Assembly: GCF_000174355.1 (NCBI RefSeq)
Contig: NZ_ACIS01000001.1
Coordinates: 1-64,000 of the forward strand
DNA: 64,000 nucleotides
Direction: 5' to 3'
Source: Pseudogulbenkiania ferrooxidans 2002
Lineage (GTDB): Bacteria > Pseudomonadota > Gammaproteobacteria > Burkholderiales > Chromobacteriaceae
Position numbers and translations under genes: made by a program. The notes under the pieces were generated by a model. That model was not told the DNA's origin, searched no databases, and saw nothing but the letters and a program-made list of their open reading frames with translations. How positions within the stretch are numbered: position 1 is the stretch's first letter; the number at the start of each line of letters is the position of its first letter. Positions 46,815 to 56,626 of the stretch are shown in pieces.

Positions 46815-47018
46815 CTAGGGCGCGGCGGGCGGCGTGGTCGCCGTGAAGTCGTTGCTGTCGCTCTCCGGTTCGGCCCAGCCGGGGCCGAACAGTTCGATCG
46901 GGTGCTGGGTGCGATCGGAGCCGTTGCCGCAGCGCAACTCGTCGACCGAGCAATACTTGTCGCAGCCCCAGCAGATGCGCTCGGGGTGCGCGGGATGCAA
47001 GGGAAACTTTTTTGCCAT
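46815..47018 (-). CDS. DUF3079 family small protein
   Basis: 67 aa. MAKKFPLHPAHPERICWGCDKYCSVDELRCGNGSDRTQHPIELFG is the family signature: three CxxC-like cysteines (C16, C19, C23) plus C30 suggest zinc or redox binding. No signal or membrane segment. Function unknown; seen in many betaproteobacteria. Confidence 0.85.
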   Translation of the reverse strand: MAKKFPLHPAHPERICWGCDKYCSVDELRCGNGSDRTQHPIELFGPGWAEPESDSNDFTATTPPAAP

Positions 47019-47166
47019 GATGAGCTACCTACACTGAAGGGGCGGCCGCCGTTGGGGCGGTGTCGCCATTTTCGCATCCTGTTTCGTGTTATTCCTTGAC
47101 CTGGAGCAGGGTCTCCCGCCATCGACGCGCCGCCGGGGCTCGCCCCTTGTGCGGGCTTTCTTTACC

Positions 47167-48945
47167 ATGAGGCTCATGACGTTCCCCCACCCCCTCCGTC
47201 TGGCCGCGCTGGCGCACGCCATGCTGCTGGCCGCCGTGCTCGCTGGCGCCGCGCCGGCCTGGGCGGCGCTGCCCTACAGCGTGGCGATCGACGCGCCGGA
47301 CGAGATTGCGGTCTTGCTGCGCGAGCACCTCGATTTCGTGGCCGGCGAGAACGAGCCGGAGATGGACGAGGCGCAGCTCGAGACGCTGCGGCGCGAGGCG
47401 CCGGGGCAGGCGCAGGCCTTGCTGGAGACCGAGGGCTACTTCTCCGCCAAGGTGCGTCTCGACGAGGACAGCCACACGCCGCGCCGCTACCGCCTGGTGG
47501 TGGAACCGGGCGAGCCGGTGCTGATCGACGACGTCACGCTGCGTCTCGCCGGGCCGGTGAGGTTGGCCGAAGACTACCCGCGGCGGCTGGCGCGTGCGCT
47601 CGAGCTGTGGCCGCTGCCGACCGCGGCGCGCTTCCGCCAGGCCGAGTGGGACAGCGGCAAGCGCGTGCTGTTGCGCCAGTTGCAGGTCGACGGCTACCCG
47701 CTGGCCAGGATCGCCACCAGCCGTGCCGACGTCGATCCGGCGACGCACCGCGCCACCCTCACGGTGGAGCTCGACAGCGGTGAGCCGGTAGCGTTCGGCG
47801 CCATTGCCGTGAGCGGCCTCAAGCGCTACCCCGAGGACGTGGTCACCGGCATGGCGCGTTTCCGCCCCGGCACCCCGTACACCCTGCAGGGACTGCTCGA
47901 TTACCAGTCGGCGCTGGAGCAGTCGCCGTACTTTTCCAGCGTGGTGGTGAGCACCGACATGAGCCGTGTCGCCGACGGCCGCGTGCCGGTGGACGTGGCG
48001 GTTGAGGAGCTGCCGCGCCAGAAGCTGACGCTGGGCCTGACCTACGAGGCCGACGAGGGACTCGGCGCGCGCATCGGCTACGACCACTACAACCTGTTCC
48101 AGCGCGGCTACATCGGCTCGGTGCTGCTGGAGCACAAGCCCAGCGAGCAGGCGCTCAAGTTCGGCCTGAGCTTTCCGCGCCAGTCCGACGGCTACTCGCA
48201 CAGCGTCAACGCCGCCTTCAAGCACAGCGACGTGCAGGGGCTGAAGACCGACGCGCTGGAGGGCGGGCTGTGGCGCATCCGCAGCAACGGCGCGATCGAA
48301 TCGCGCATCGGCCTGGAGTACCTGCTGGAGCAGGAAAGCGTGGCCGACGTGCTGAACCGCGACAACAAGGCGCTGCTGGTGAGCTACGGCTGGACGCGGC
48401 GCCAGCTCGACGACGTGCGCCGTCCACGCGCCGGCACGCTGATCGACCTGCAGCTCTCCTCCACGCTGGGCGATACGCTGTCGAGCGCCGCCTTCGTGCG
48501 CGGCTACGGCAAGCTGGTGCATTACTGGACCCCGCGCAAGGAGTGGGGCACGCTGATCAGCCGGCTGGAGCTGGGCGAGGTGTTCAGCAACAACCCCGAG
48601 CGCGTGCCGACCTCGCGCCTGTTCCGCACCGGCGGCGCCACCAGCGTGCGCGGCTACGATTACCTCGCCCTGGGCCTGCCCGGTCCGGACGGCTCGGTGC
48701 TGGGCGGGCGGGTGATGGCGGTGGGCAGCCTGGAATATCAGATCCCGGTCAGTCGCGACTGGTCCGTGGCGCTGTTCCACGACGCCGGCAACGCCGCCGA
48801 CCGCTGGCAGGATTTTTCGCTGCAGCACAGCAACGGCGTCGGCCTACGCTGGATGAGCCCGGTGGCGCCGCTGGCGCTGGATATCGCCAAGGCGCAGCAA
48901 GATGGCGGCATCCGCTGGTACCTGAGCCTGGGGCTGGCCTTCTGA
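47167..48945 (+). CDS. tamA: autotransporter assembly factor TamA (Omp85 family)
   Basis: 592 aa. Signal peptide (residues 1-33, ending AWAA), POTRA domains in the N-terminal half (for example AIAVSGLKRYPEDVVTGMARFRPGTPYT), and a C-terminal 16-strand barrel. The Omp85 motif is TSVRGYDYLALG, and the protein ends in GLAF with a terminal Phe. It sits in the outer membrane and works with TamB; tamB starts 9 nt later. ATG 47167 was preferred to an upstream in-frame start because it precedes the signal peptide. Confidence 0.92.
   Translation: MRLMTFPHPLRLAALAHAMLLAAVLAGAAPAWAALPYSVAIDAPDEIAVLLREHLDFVAGENEPEMDEAQLETLRREAPGQAQALLETEGYFSAKVRLDEDSHTPRRYRLVVEPGEPVLIDDVTLRLAGPVRLAEDYPRRLARALELWPLPTAARFRQAEWDSGKRVLLRQLQVDGYPLARIATSRADVDPATHRATLTVELDSGEPVAFGAIAVSGLKRYPEDVVTGMARFRPGTPYTLQGLLDYQSALEQSPYFSSVVVSTDMSRVADGRVPVDVAVEELPRQKLTLGLTYEADEGLGARIGYDHYNLFQRGYIGSVLLEHKPSEQALKFGLSFPRQSDGYSHSVNAAFKHSDVQGLKTDALEGGLWRIRSNGAIESRIGLEYLLEQESVADVLNRDNKALLVSYGWTRRQLDDVRRPRAGTLIDLQLSSTLGDTLSSAAFVRGYGKLVHYWTPRKEWGTLISRLELGEVFSNNPERVPTSRLFRTGGATSVRGYDYLALGLPGPDGSVLGGRVMAVGSLEYQIPVSRDWSVALFHDAGNAADRWQDFSLQHSNGVGLRWMSPVAPLALDIAKAQQDGGIRWYLSLGLAF
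47561..47572 (+). repeat. DUS-like repeat copy, in tamA
   Basis: GGTTGGCCGAAG, exact 12-mer, read AGG TTG GCC GAA (RLAE). Confidence 0.85.
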
Positions 48946-48954
48946 TAGCACGCC

Positions 48955-51900
48955 ATGACGCAAGCGCATCCCGATTCTCCTGACGACACTCCGGCTTCGG
49001 CCAACCCGCCGCCGCACCGTGGCTGGCGGCCGCTGCGCTGGCTGGCGGCCGGCGCGTTGGCGCTGCTGCTGGCGCTGGCGGCGTTCGCCGGCTGGGTCAC
49101 CGCCAGCGGGCAGGGTTTCGCCTGGGCCTGGCGCACGGCCGCCGAGCTCAGCCATGGCCGGCTCGGCGTGGGCGCGGTGCGCGGTACGCTATGGCAGGGC
49201 TTCGAGCTGCAGCGCTTGCGCTGGCAGGACCCGGCGCAGCGGCTCGAGGTGGAGCGGCTGCGCCTCGACTGGCAGCCCTCGGCGCTGTGGCGGGGCACGC
49301 TGCACCTGACGCGGCTGGAACTGGGGCACGTGCGGCTGACCAGCCTGGCCGCCGCCGCGCCTGCCGCGCCGCCGCAACTGCCGGCGTCGCTGGCCCTGCC
49401 GCTGACGGTGGAGCTGGACCGCTTCGCGCTCGCCAGCCTGACGCTGCTGCCGGGCGACGTGCGCCTGTACGACGTCGCCGGCGCCTACCGTTACCAGGGC
49501 GGGCGGCACCAGGTGCAACTGGCGCGGCTGAACTCGCCGTGGGGCGGCGGCGGCGCGGCGTTGACGCTGGCCGATGCCCGTCCGTTCGCGCTCTCCGGCA
49601 CGCTCTCGGCGCGCGGCACGCTGGAGCAGGTGGCGATCAAGGCCGACCTCGCCCTGGCGGGCAGCCTGGCCGATCTGCAGGCACGCGGCACCGTTGCCGG
49701 ACGCGGGCTGCTGGCGGAGGTGTCCGGACGCTTCGACCCGTTCGCCGCGTCGGCGCTGAACCGTTTCCGCCGCCTCGACGTGCGCGTCGGCGGCGTCAAT
49801 CCCCAGGCGCTGCAGCCATCCTGGCCCAAGGCGCGGCTCAACTTCGCGGTGTACGCCGAGCCGGCCGCCGGCGCCACGGTGGCGGGCGGACTGTCGCTGA
49901 TCAACAGCGAGGCCGGCGCGCTGTCTGCCGGGCAACTGCCGCTGGCCTTCCTCGCCGGCGAGTTCCGCGTCCGCGGCCAACGCCTGACGCTGAACGCGCT
50001 GCAGGCGCAGCTGGCCGGCGGCGGCCGGGTGGCGCTGAACGGGACCCTCGACGCGCAGGCGCTGGCGCTCACGGCGCGGCTGCAGGATGTGGCGCTGCGC
50101 GCCCTGCACGCCAGCGCGCCGGACCAGACCGTGGGCGGCACGCTGACCCTGGACGGGACCCCGGCGAAGCCGACGCTGAGCGCGGCGCTGCAGAGCCGGC
50201 AGCTGGCGCTGGAGGCGCGCCTGGCGCGGGAACCGGGGGCGGCCCAGGCGCTGCGGCTGGAGCGCCTGCAACTTACCGCCGGCGGCGGTCGGCTGGCGCT
50301 GAGTGGCCGCGTCGAGCTGCAGCAGGCACGCCGCTTCGAACTGTCCGGGGCGCTGGAAAAGGCCGACCCGGCGCGCTTCCTCAAGGGGGCGCCGGTGGGC
50401 GACCTCAACGCCCGGCTGACGGCGCGCGGGCAGCTGGCGGCCCCGCTCGCCGCCACGCTGCGGCTGCAGTTCGCCCCGAGCCGGCTTTCCGGCGCGCCGC
50501 TGACCGGCCGTGCCGAGCTGGACCTGCAGCCGGGCCGGCTCAAGCGTCTCGACGCCGACCTGCGCCTGGCGGACAACCGCCTGCAGGCCGCCGGCGCCTA
50601 CGGCGCGGCGGGCGACCGGCTGAAGCTGCTGATCGACGCCCCCAACCTGCGCCTGCTGGGGCCGGGTTTCACCGGCCGTATCGGCGGCCAGCTCGATCTC
50701 GCCGGCACGCCCAAATTGCCGCTGCTGTCGGCCAACCTCAAGGCGGAACGGCTGGCGCTGCCGGGCGGTGTCGGCGTCGAGGCGCTGACGCTGGCGGGCG
50801 AACTGCAGGCCGACACCGCCAGCCCGTTCCGCGTGCAGCTCGCCGCCCAGCAGCTGCGGCTGGGCGAGTTCGGCGCCAGCACGCTGCGCCTCAACGCCGT
50901 CGGCCAGCGCAACCGCCACCGTATCGAGCTGGATGGCCGGCTCACCCTCAAGCAGCGCCCCTATGCCCTGGCGCTGCGCGCCAACGGCGGCCTGGCGGCG
51001 GGCTCCACGCAATGGCAGGGCACGCTGCAGACGCTGCAGCTGGCCGGCCAGCCCGGCCTGACGCTGCTCGCCCCGGCCAGCTTGAGCGTGGGGCCGCAGC
51101 GGCTGGAGCTGGGCGCGGCACGGCTGGCCATGCTGGGGGGGCAGGTCGAACTGCAGCAACTGCGCCGCGATGCCAGCGGCCTGTTGAACACGCGCGGCCG
51201 GGCGGCCGGCCTCCGCCTCGCCGAGCTGGCGCCGCTGCTGGCGCTGCCGGTGCAGCAGACGCTGGTGGTGTCCGGCGACTGGGCGTTGTCCGGGCGCGGT
51301 GTGCCGCAGGGCCAGCTCAACCTGCAACGCGTCGGCGGCGACGTCTGGCTGCCCGGCAGCAACGGCCGCCCGCTGGCGCTGGAGCTCGGCACCAGCCGGG
51401 TCGGGCTGCGCCTCGACGCCAACCGCGCCCAGCTCGAGCTGCAACTGCAAAGCCGCTACCTCAACGCCAGCGGCAACGGCGCGCTGCCGTTGGCGGGCGG
51501 CATCGACGGCCGCACCCCGCTCGCCGCCAGCTTGCGGCTCGAGGTACCGGCGCTGAAGGCGCTGGCCGGGCTGGCCGGGCCGGGCCTGGAGCTGGGCGGG
51601 CAGCTGGCCGCCAACGTCACCCTGAGCGGTCCGCTCGCCGCGCCGCTGGCCTACGGCCGCCTCGACGGCAAGGGGCTGCTGTTCGCCGACCGCAAGACCG
51701 GGCTGAGGTTGGCCGAAGGCGTGCTGGAGGCGCGCCTGGACGGGCGCCGCCTGCTGCTTGACCGGCTGCGTTTCGCCAGCGGCGAGGGCGAGGCGCTGGC
51801 GAGCGGCGCACTCGATCTCAAGGACCGCGGTCCCGACGCCACGGTGCGGCTGAGCCTGAAGCGCTTCAGCGTGTTCGACCGTCCCAATCGCCGGCTGGTG

Positions 51901-52779
51901 GTCTCCGGCGACAGCGACATCCTGTTCGTCGACAACAAGCTCACGCTGACGGGACGCCTGCGCGCCGACCAGGGGCGGGTGGAGTTGCCCAAGCAGGGCA
52001 CGCCGCAGCTGTCCGACGACGTGCATGTGGTCGGACGCGAGGCGCCGCCGCCGTCGGCGCTGGCCACGCTGCCGGTGACGGTGCGCCTCGACCTCGACCT
52101 GGGCGAACGGTTCCGCTTCACCGGGCAGGGGCTGGACGTGGAATTGAGCGGGGTGGTGCACGTCAGCGCCGCGCCCGGCGAGGCGCCGGCGGCGCGTGGC
52201 CAGGTGCGCGTGGTGAAGGGGCGTTACAAGGCCTACGGCCAGGACCTCGACATCGAATACGGCACCATCACCTTCACCGGTTCGCTCGACAACCCGGCGC
52301 TCAACGTGCGCGCCAAGCGCCGCCTGTCGCCGGTCGGGGCCGGGGTGGAAGTGGGCGGCAGCGTCGCCGCGCCGAGCGTGCGCCTGATCGCCGACGAGGC
52401 GCTGTCGGAACGCGACAAGCTGTCCTGGCTGGTGCTCGGGCGCGCCTCGGTGGGCGGCAGCGACGACGCCTCGCTGGCCGCCGCCGCCGGGGCGTTGCTG
52501 GCCGGCACCATCAACGACCGCATCGGCCTGTTCGACGACCTCGGCCTGGTCAACCAGCAAGGCAAGACCCTGGCCGACGGCACGGTGAGCCCGGCGGAGC
52601 AGGTGGTGACGGTGGGGCGGCAGCTGACGCGCACTCTCTACCTCGGCTACGAGTACGGCATCGCCAGCGCCAGCCAGGCGCTCAAGATGTCCTACCAGTT
52701 GTCCAAGGGCTGGTCGCTGGTGCTGCGCGCCGGCACCACCGCCTCGCTGGAAACGCGCTATACGCTACGCTTCGACTGA
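48955..52779 (+). CDS. tamB: TamB (translocation and assembly module subunit, DUF490)
   Basis: 1274 aa. One membrane anchor (about residues 28-48), then a long beta-taco region of repeated hydrophobic/polar strands, and a C-terminal DUF490 domain (from about 1000; RVVKGRYKAYGQDLDIEYGTITFTG, LVLGRASVGG). It ends in a barrel-like YTLRFD. It spans the periplasm and, with relatives such as YhdP, is thought to move phospholipid or assist outer-membrane assembly. The 3' end overlaps the convergent EAL gene by 15 nt. Two repeat copies lie inside. Confidence 0.92.
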   Translation: MTQAHPDSPDDTPASANPPPHRGWRPLRWLAAGALALLLALAAFAGWVTASGQGFAWAWRTAAELSHGRLGVGAVRGTLWQGFELQRLRWQDPAQRLEVERLRLDWQPSALWRGTLHLTRLELGHVRLTSLAAAAPAAPPQLPASLALPLTVELDRFALASLTLLPGDVRLYDVAGAYRYQGGRHQVQLARLNSPWGGGGAALTLADARPFALSGTLSARGTLEQVAIKADLALAGSLADLQARGTVAGRGLLAEVSGRFDPFAASALNRFRRLDVRVGGVNPQALQPSWPKARLNFAVYAEPAAGATVAGGLSLINSEAGALSAGQLPLAFLAGEFRVRGQRLTLNALQAQLAGGGRVALNGTLDAQALALTARLQDVALRALHASAPDQTVGGTLTLDGTPAKPTLSAALQSRQLALEARLAREPGAAQALRLERLQLTAGGGRLALSGRVELQQARRFELSGALEKADPARFLKGAPVGDLNARLTARGQLAAPLAATLRLQFAPSRLSGAPLTGRAELDLQPGRLKRLDADLRLADNRLQAAGAYGAAGDRLKLLIDAPNLRLLGPGFTGRIGGQLDLAGTPKLPLLSANLKAERLALPGGVGVEALTLAGELQADTASPFRVQLAAQQLRLGEFGASTLRLNAVGQRNRHRIELDGRLTLKQRPYALALRANGGLAAGSTQWQGTLQTLQLAGQPGLTLLAPASLSVGPQRLELGAARLAMLGGQVELQQLRRDASGLLNTRGRAAGLRLAELAPLLALPVQQTLVVSGDWALSGRGVPQGQLNLQRVGGDVWLPGSNGRPLALELGTSRVGLRLDANRAQLELQLQSRYLNASGNGALPLAGGIDGRTPLAASLRLEVPALKALAGLAGPGLELGGQLAANVTLSGPLAAPLAYGRLDGKGLLFADRKTGLRLAEGVLEARLDGRRLLLDRLRFASGEGEALASGALDLKDRGPDATVRLSLKRFSVFDRPNRRLVVSGDSDILFVDNKLTLTGRLRADQGRVELPKQGTPQLSDDVHVVGREAPPPSALATLPVTVRLDLDLGERFRFTGQGLDVELSGVVHVSAAPGEAPAARGQVRVVKGRYKAYGQDLDIEYGTITFTGSLDNPALNVRAKRRLSPVGAGVEVGGSVAAPSVRLIADEALSERDKLSWLVLGRASVGGSDDASLAAAAGALLAGTINDRIGLFDDLGLVNQQGKTLADGTVSPAEQVVTVGRQLTRTLYLGYEYGIASASQALKMSYQLSKGWSLVLRAGTTASLETRYTLRFD
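48995..49006 (-). repeat. DUS-like repeat copy, in tamB start
   Basis: CTTCGGCCAACC, exact 12-mer, encoding part of PASANPP. Confidence 0.85.
51707..51718 (+). repeat. DUS-like repeat copy, in tamB
   Basis: GGTTGGCCGAAG, exact 12-mer, read AGG TTG GCC GAA (RLAE). Confidence 0.85.
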
Positions 52780-55700
52780 GTTTGCCCCGGCCAGCTGCGC
52801 CGTCAGCTCGCCAGCGCTTTGCGGCCGCCCGGTGAGGTAGCCCTGCACCACGTCGCAGCCGGCTTGGGCCAGGAAGTCGAGCTGTTCCTCGCTTTCCACG
52901 CCTTCCGCCAGGGTCTGCATGCCGAGCGCCTCGGCCAGCTGCACGATGGCGCTGACGATGGCGGCGTCGTCGCGGTTGTCGGGCAGGTTCATCACGAAGG
53001 CGCGGTCGATCTTGATCAGGTCGGGCGAGAAGCGCTTGAGGTAGGTCAGGCTGGAATAGCCGGTGCCGAAATCGTCCACCGCCAGGTGGATGCCGCGTTC
53101 CTTGAAGGCCTGCAGGTGGCGCACCGCCTGTTCTGCGTCCTCCATCAGCGTGCTCTCGGTCACTTCCAGCTCCAGCCAGCAGCTGGGCAGGCGGTGGCGC
53201 GCCAGCGCCGCCTCGACTTCGGCGAGCAGATCCGGCTGGCCCAGCTGCCGGGCCGAGACGTTCACCGCCACCCGCAGTGGAGTGCCGGCGGCGAGCCAGG
53301 CGGCGGCCTGGCGGCAGGCCTCGTCCAGCACCCAGCGTCCGATCTCCACGATCAGGCCGGTCTCTTCCGCCAGCGGGATGAAGCGTGCCGGCGAGATCAG
53401 CCCCTGCTCCGGGTGTTGCCAGCGCAGCAGCGCCTCGCAGCCGACCAGGCGCCGGTTGTCGATGGCGAACTGCGGCTGGTACACCAGGTACAGCTGTTGC
53501 CGCTCCAGGGCCTGGCGCAGGTGGTTTTCCAGCGTCAGCCGCTCCGCCACCTGGGCGTTCAGCTCCGGGGTGAAGAACTGGTAGCGATTCCGCCCCTGCG
53601 CCTTGGCGTGGTACATCGCCAGGTCGGCGCTGACCAGCAGCTCCTGCAGCTCGCTGCCGTTGTCGGGGAAGAGGCTGATGCCGATGCTGGTGCTGATCGC
53701 CAGCGCCTGACCGTCGATCTGGAACGGCCGGCGCAGGTCGTCGAGCAGGCGCTGCGCCAGTTGCGCCGCCTCGGCCGGAGAAGCCAGCTCGGGCACGATC
53801 AGCACGAACTCGTCGCCGCCGTTGCGGCCCACGGTATCGCTGCCGCGCACCGTGTGCTGTAGGCGCTGCGCCACCTGCTTGAGCAGCTCGTCGCCGTGGG
53901 CGTGGCCCAAGGTGTCGTTGATGTTCTTGAAGTGGTCGAGGTCGAGGAACAGCACGGCGAGCCGGTTCTTCTGGCGCGCGGCGGCGCGGATGGCCTGCGC
54001 CAGCCGGTCGTGGATCAGCGCGCGGTTGGGCAGGTCGGTGAGGAAGTCGTGCTCGGCCATGTGGCGGATGTGGGCTTCCTGCTCCTTGCGCTCGCTGATG
54101 TCGGAGAACAGCGCCACGTGGTGGCTGACCTGTCCCGCCTCGTCCCGCAGCAGCGAAATGCTCAGCCATTCCGGGTAGATGGTGCCGTCCTTGCGCCGGT
54201 TCCAGATTTCCCCGGCCCAGTGGCCGCGCTGCGCCAGCTGCTGCCACATCTTCTGGTAGAACGCGGGCGGCTGGCGCCCGGACGACAGCAGCGACGGCTG
54301 CCGGCCGATCGCCTCCTGCGCCGAGTAGCCGGTGATGTCGGTGAAGGCGCGGTTCACCATGACGATGTGGTTGCTGGCGTCGCTGATCACGATGGCCTGG
54401 CTGCTGGTGTCGAAGATCTTGGCGGCCAGCCGCTGCTGCTGCTCCGCCTGCTGGCGCCGGCTCATGTCGCGCGCGCGCAGCGAACGGTAGGCGTGGTCCT
54501 GGTACTGCATGCTGGTGAGGCTGACTTCGAACGGCACGTCGTCCAGCACGGTTTCGTAGGTCAGCGGCAGCGGCTGGTCCGACGGCGGCAGCAGCGCGGC
54601 GAGGCGTGGCCCGCGCTGGGCCGGGTCGTCCCCCAGCAAGGCGGCTGCGGCGGCGTTGAGGTAGCGCGGCGCGCCGTCCTCGTCGAGCAGCAGCACCACA
54701 TCGCTGGCGTGATCGGTCATGAAGCGCGACAGCTGCAGGTCGCGCGAGCGCTCGCCCAGTTCCTCCAGGCTGTGCTCCAGATCGCGGTGATAGTGTGCGA
54801 TCAGCCCCTTGATCCAGCGGTTCAGCCACCACGAGAACAACACCGCGCTGAGCAACGCCAGCAGCGTGATCAGCCCGGTGGCGCTGATCTTGCCGGCCAG
54901 CTCGCGCCGCAGCGACTGCTGCCGGCTCAGGCGCTCGGTCTGCATGCGCTCGGACAGCGAGGCGGTGCTGATCAGCGTCCAGCCCCAGCCCGGCAGGTGC
55001 AGGGTGAAGGCCGGCTGGCTCTGCGGCTCGGCCGAGCCCGTGCCCGGCAGCATGATCGAAGTGCTCTCGGTGCGCGGGCCGTGTTCCAGGACGCGGGCCA
55101 GCGAACGGGCGATGGCGGCGGGCAACTGGCGGTAGTCGCGCCCCTGCCATTGCGGCTGGCCGGGGAACAGCAGCACCCGGCCGGCGGCGTCGAGGATCAG
55201 CAGCTGGTCGTTGCGGTCGCGCACGCTGCCGCCCAGCACGGTCAGGCCCTGTCGTTGCATGTCCTGGTCCACGCTGGCGATGTATTCGCCGGCGCCGATC
55301 AGCCAGCCGAAGCGCTCGAAGCGCCGCGCGTAGGCGATCTTGTCGGTCATCTCGGTGCTGCCCGGCGCGAACCAGCGATAGCGCGTGAACCCGGCGCCGG
55401 ACGGCCGGTTCACCACGCGCAGCAGGTTCTGCATGATGTAGGTGCCCTGGTCGTCGCGGTTGTCGAGTAGCGAGCTGCCTTCCCGTTCCGGCGCTGTCGG
55501 CAGCAGCACGCAGCGTCCATCCAGGGTGTCGATGAAGATATAGCCGCGGCCGTCGAAGAAGCGCAGCGGGCGCAGCGTCTCGCGGATCAGGGCGCGCAGC
55601 TGGTCGGGCGGCAGCCGCTCGTGCTGCTGTTGCCAGAGGCTCTCGGCGAGGGTGTAGGCCTGGTCGACCTGCTGGCGCAGGCGGCGTTCCAGCGTGCTTT

Positions 55701-55929
55701 CGGTCTGATGGCGCAGCGACTCCAGCAGCGCGGCCGCCTGCTCGCCGTGGGCGCGCAGGTCGGCCTCGACGTCCTTCAGAACCTCCTGCTCCTGTTGCTG
55801 CTGCGCGCGCGCGAAATCCTGCTCCTGGCTGTACAGGAAATAGCCGGTCAGGCTGCCTGCGAGCAGGAAGATGATGAGCAGTGTGCCGGCCAGCTGCAAA
55901 TGCGCCAGCCGTTCCTGGGTAAGCTGCAT
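52765..55929 (-). CDS. membrane c-di-GMP enzyme: Cache-PAS-GGDEF-EAL protein
   Basis: 1054 aa. TM1 at residues 13-33, a periplasmic Cache sensor (RGYIFIDTLDGRCVLLP, DKIAYARRFERFGWLIGAGEY), TM2 near 346-368, two PAS domains (about 395-640, second ending FSDISERKEQE), GGDEF, then EAL. The cyclase site GGDEF (704-708) and the EAL motif (832-834, CEALLRW) are both intact, as is the DDFGTGYSSLTYLKRF phosphodiesterase loop. It could therefore make or degrade c-di-GMP. The dominant activity is not predictable. Confidence 0.93.
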   Translation of the reverse strand: MQLTQERLAHLQLAGTLLIIFLLAGSLTGYFLYSQEQDFARAQQQQEQEVLKDVEADLRAHGEQAAALLESLRHQTESTLERRLRQQVDQAYTLAESLWQQQHERLPPDQLRALIRETLRPLRFFDGRGYIFIDTLDGRCVLLPTAPEREGSSLLDNRDDQGTYIMQNLLRVVNRPSGAGFTRYRWFAPGSTEMTDKIAYARRFERFGWLIGAGEYIASVDQDMQRQGLTVLGGSVRDRNDQLLILDAAGRVLLFPGQPQWQGRDYRQLPAAIARSLARVLEHGPRTESTSIMLPGTGSAEPQSQPAFTLHLPGWGWTLISTASLSERMQTERLSRQQSLRRELAGKISATGLITLLALLSAVLFSWWLNRWIKGLIAHYHRDLEHSLEELGERSRDLQLSRFMTDHASDVVLLLDEDGAPRYLNAAAAALLGDDPAQRGPRLAALLPPSDQPLPLTYETVLDDVPFEVSLTSMQYQDHAYRSLRARDMSRRQQAEQQQRLAAKIFDTSSQAIVISDASNHIVMVNRAFTDITGYSAQEAIGRQPSLLSSGRQPPAFYQKMWQQLAQRGHWAGEIWNRRKDGTIYPEWLSISLLRDEAGQVSHHVALFSDISERKEQEAHIRHMAEHDFLTDLPNRALIHDRLAQAIRAAARQKNRLAVLFLDLDHFKNINDTLGHAHGDELLKQVAQRLQHTVRGSDTVGRNGGDEFVLIVPELASPAEAAQLAQRLLDDLRRPFQIDGQALAISTSIGISLFPDNGSELQELLVSADLAMYHAKAQGRNRYQFFTPELNAQVAERLTLENHLRQALERQQLYLVYQPQFAIDNRRLVGCEALLRWQHPEQGLISPARFIPLAEETGLIVEIGRWVLDEACRQAAAWLAAGTPLRVAVNVSARQLGQPDLLAEVEAALARHRLPSCWLELEVTESTLMEDAEQAVRHLQAFKERGIHLAVDDFGTGYSSLTYLKRFSPDLIKIDRAFVMNLPDNRDDAAIVSAIVQLAEALGMQTLAEGVESEEQLDFLAQAGCDVVQGYLTGRPQSAGELTAQLAGANSVEA

Positions 55930-56019
55930 GAAGAAAAACCGGTGGGGGGGTGACGGATTATACCTTCTTCATGAAGCCGGCCCGCGAAAATATCCCTCAG
56001 GCTTGGCCGGGTTCTGAGG

Positions 56020-56025
56020 TAAAAT
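56020..56025 (+). promoter_or_regulatory. -10 element of rnpB
   Basis: TAAAAT eight nt before the first base of the RNase P RNA; no good -35 was found at usual spacing. Confidence 0.5.
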
Positions 56026-56033
56026 GGCAACGC

Positions 56034-56440
56034 GGGGAGTCAGTCAGACAGTCGCCGCGTGCCTTCAGGCACGGGGAGGAAAGTCCGGGCTCCGCAGAGC
56101 AGGATGCCGGTTAACGACCGGACGCCGCGAGGCGATGGAAAGTGGAACAGAGAGCTGAACCGCCGATGGCCTTGGCAACAGGGATCAGGCAAGGGTGAAA
56201 AGGTGTACCGGTCAGGCGCAAGCCGGGCCGGACGGGCGGGGAAACCTGCCTGCGGTAAGAGCGCACCGCGTCCGTGGCAACACGCGACGGCAGGCTAAAC
56301 CCCATCCGGAGCAAGACCAAATAGGGGGGCGCTAACGTGGCTCGCGTTGTCCCCGGGTAGGTTGCTTGAGCCGGCCAGCAATGGTCGGCCTAGAGGAATG
56401 ACTGTCCACGACAGAACCCGGCTTACCGGCTGACTCCCCG
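56034..56440 (+). ncRNA. rnpB: RNase P RNA
   Basis: About 407 nt, class A. The P1 helix pairs GGGGAGTCAG (56034-56043) with CTGACTCCCC (56430-56439). The conserved core pieces CAGACAGTCGCCG, GGGGAGGAAAGTCCGGGCTCC and CAGAACCCGGCTTACC are all present. It processes tRNA precursors with RnpA. Confidence 0.97.
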
Positions 56441-56626
56441 TCCCCCTCCCCGCGCCATGTCATGAGGCGGCAGCGCTCGACCCGCTTGGGCGCGCACGCC
56501 GGCCGCACGCGCGCCCTTATTCCGCCGCTATCGAGCCTGCTCAAAAAGTAGGCAAAATGTTTTTTACCCGCCGGGCAAAAAGCATTACAATGCCGCCCTC
56601 TCGCCGCTAAATCCTTGATAAAACAG

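Noticed and set aside
49189-52560. Minus-strand open frame of about 1120 codons opposite tamB
   Set aside because: Antisense shadow; Gln/Arg/Ala-rich with no domains.
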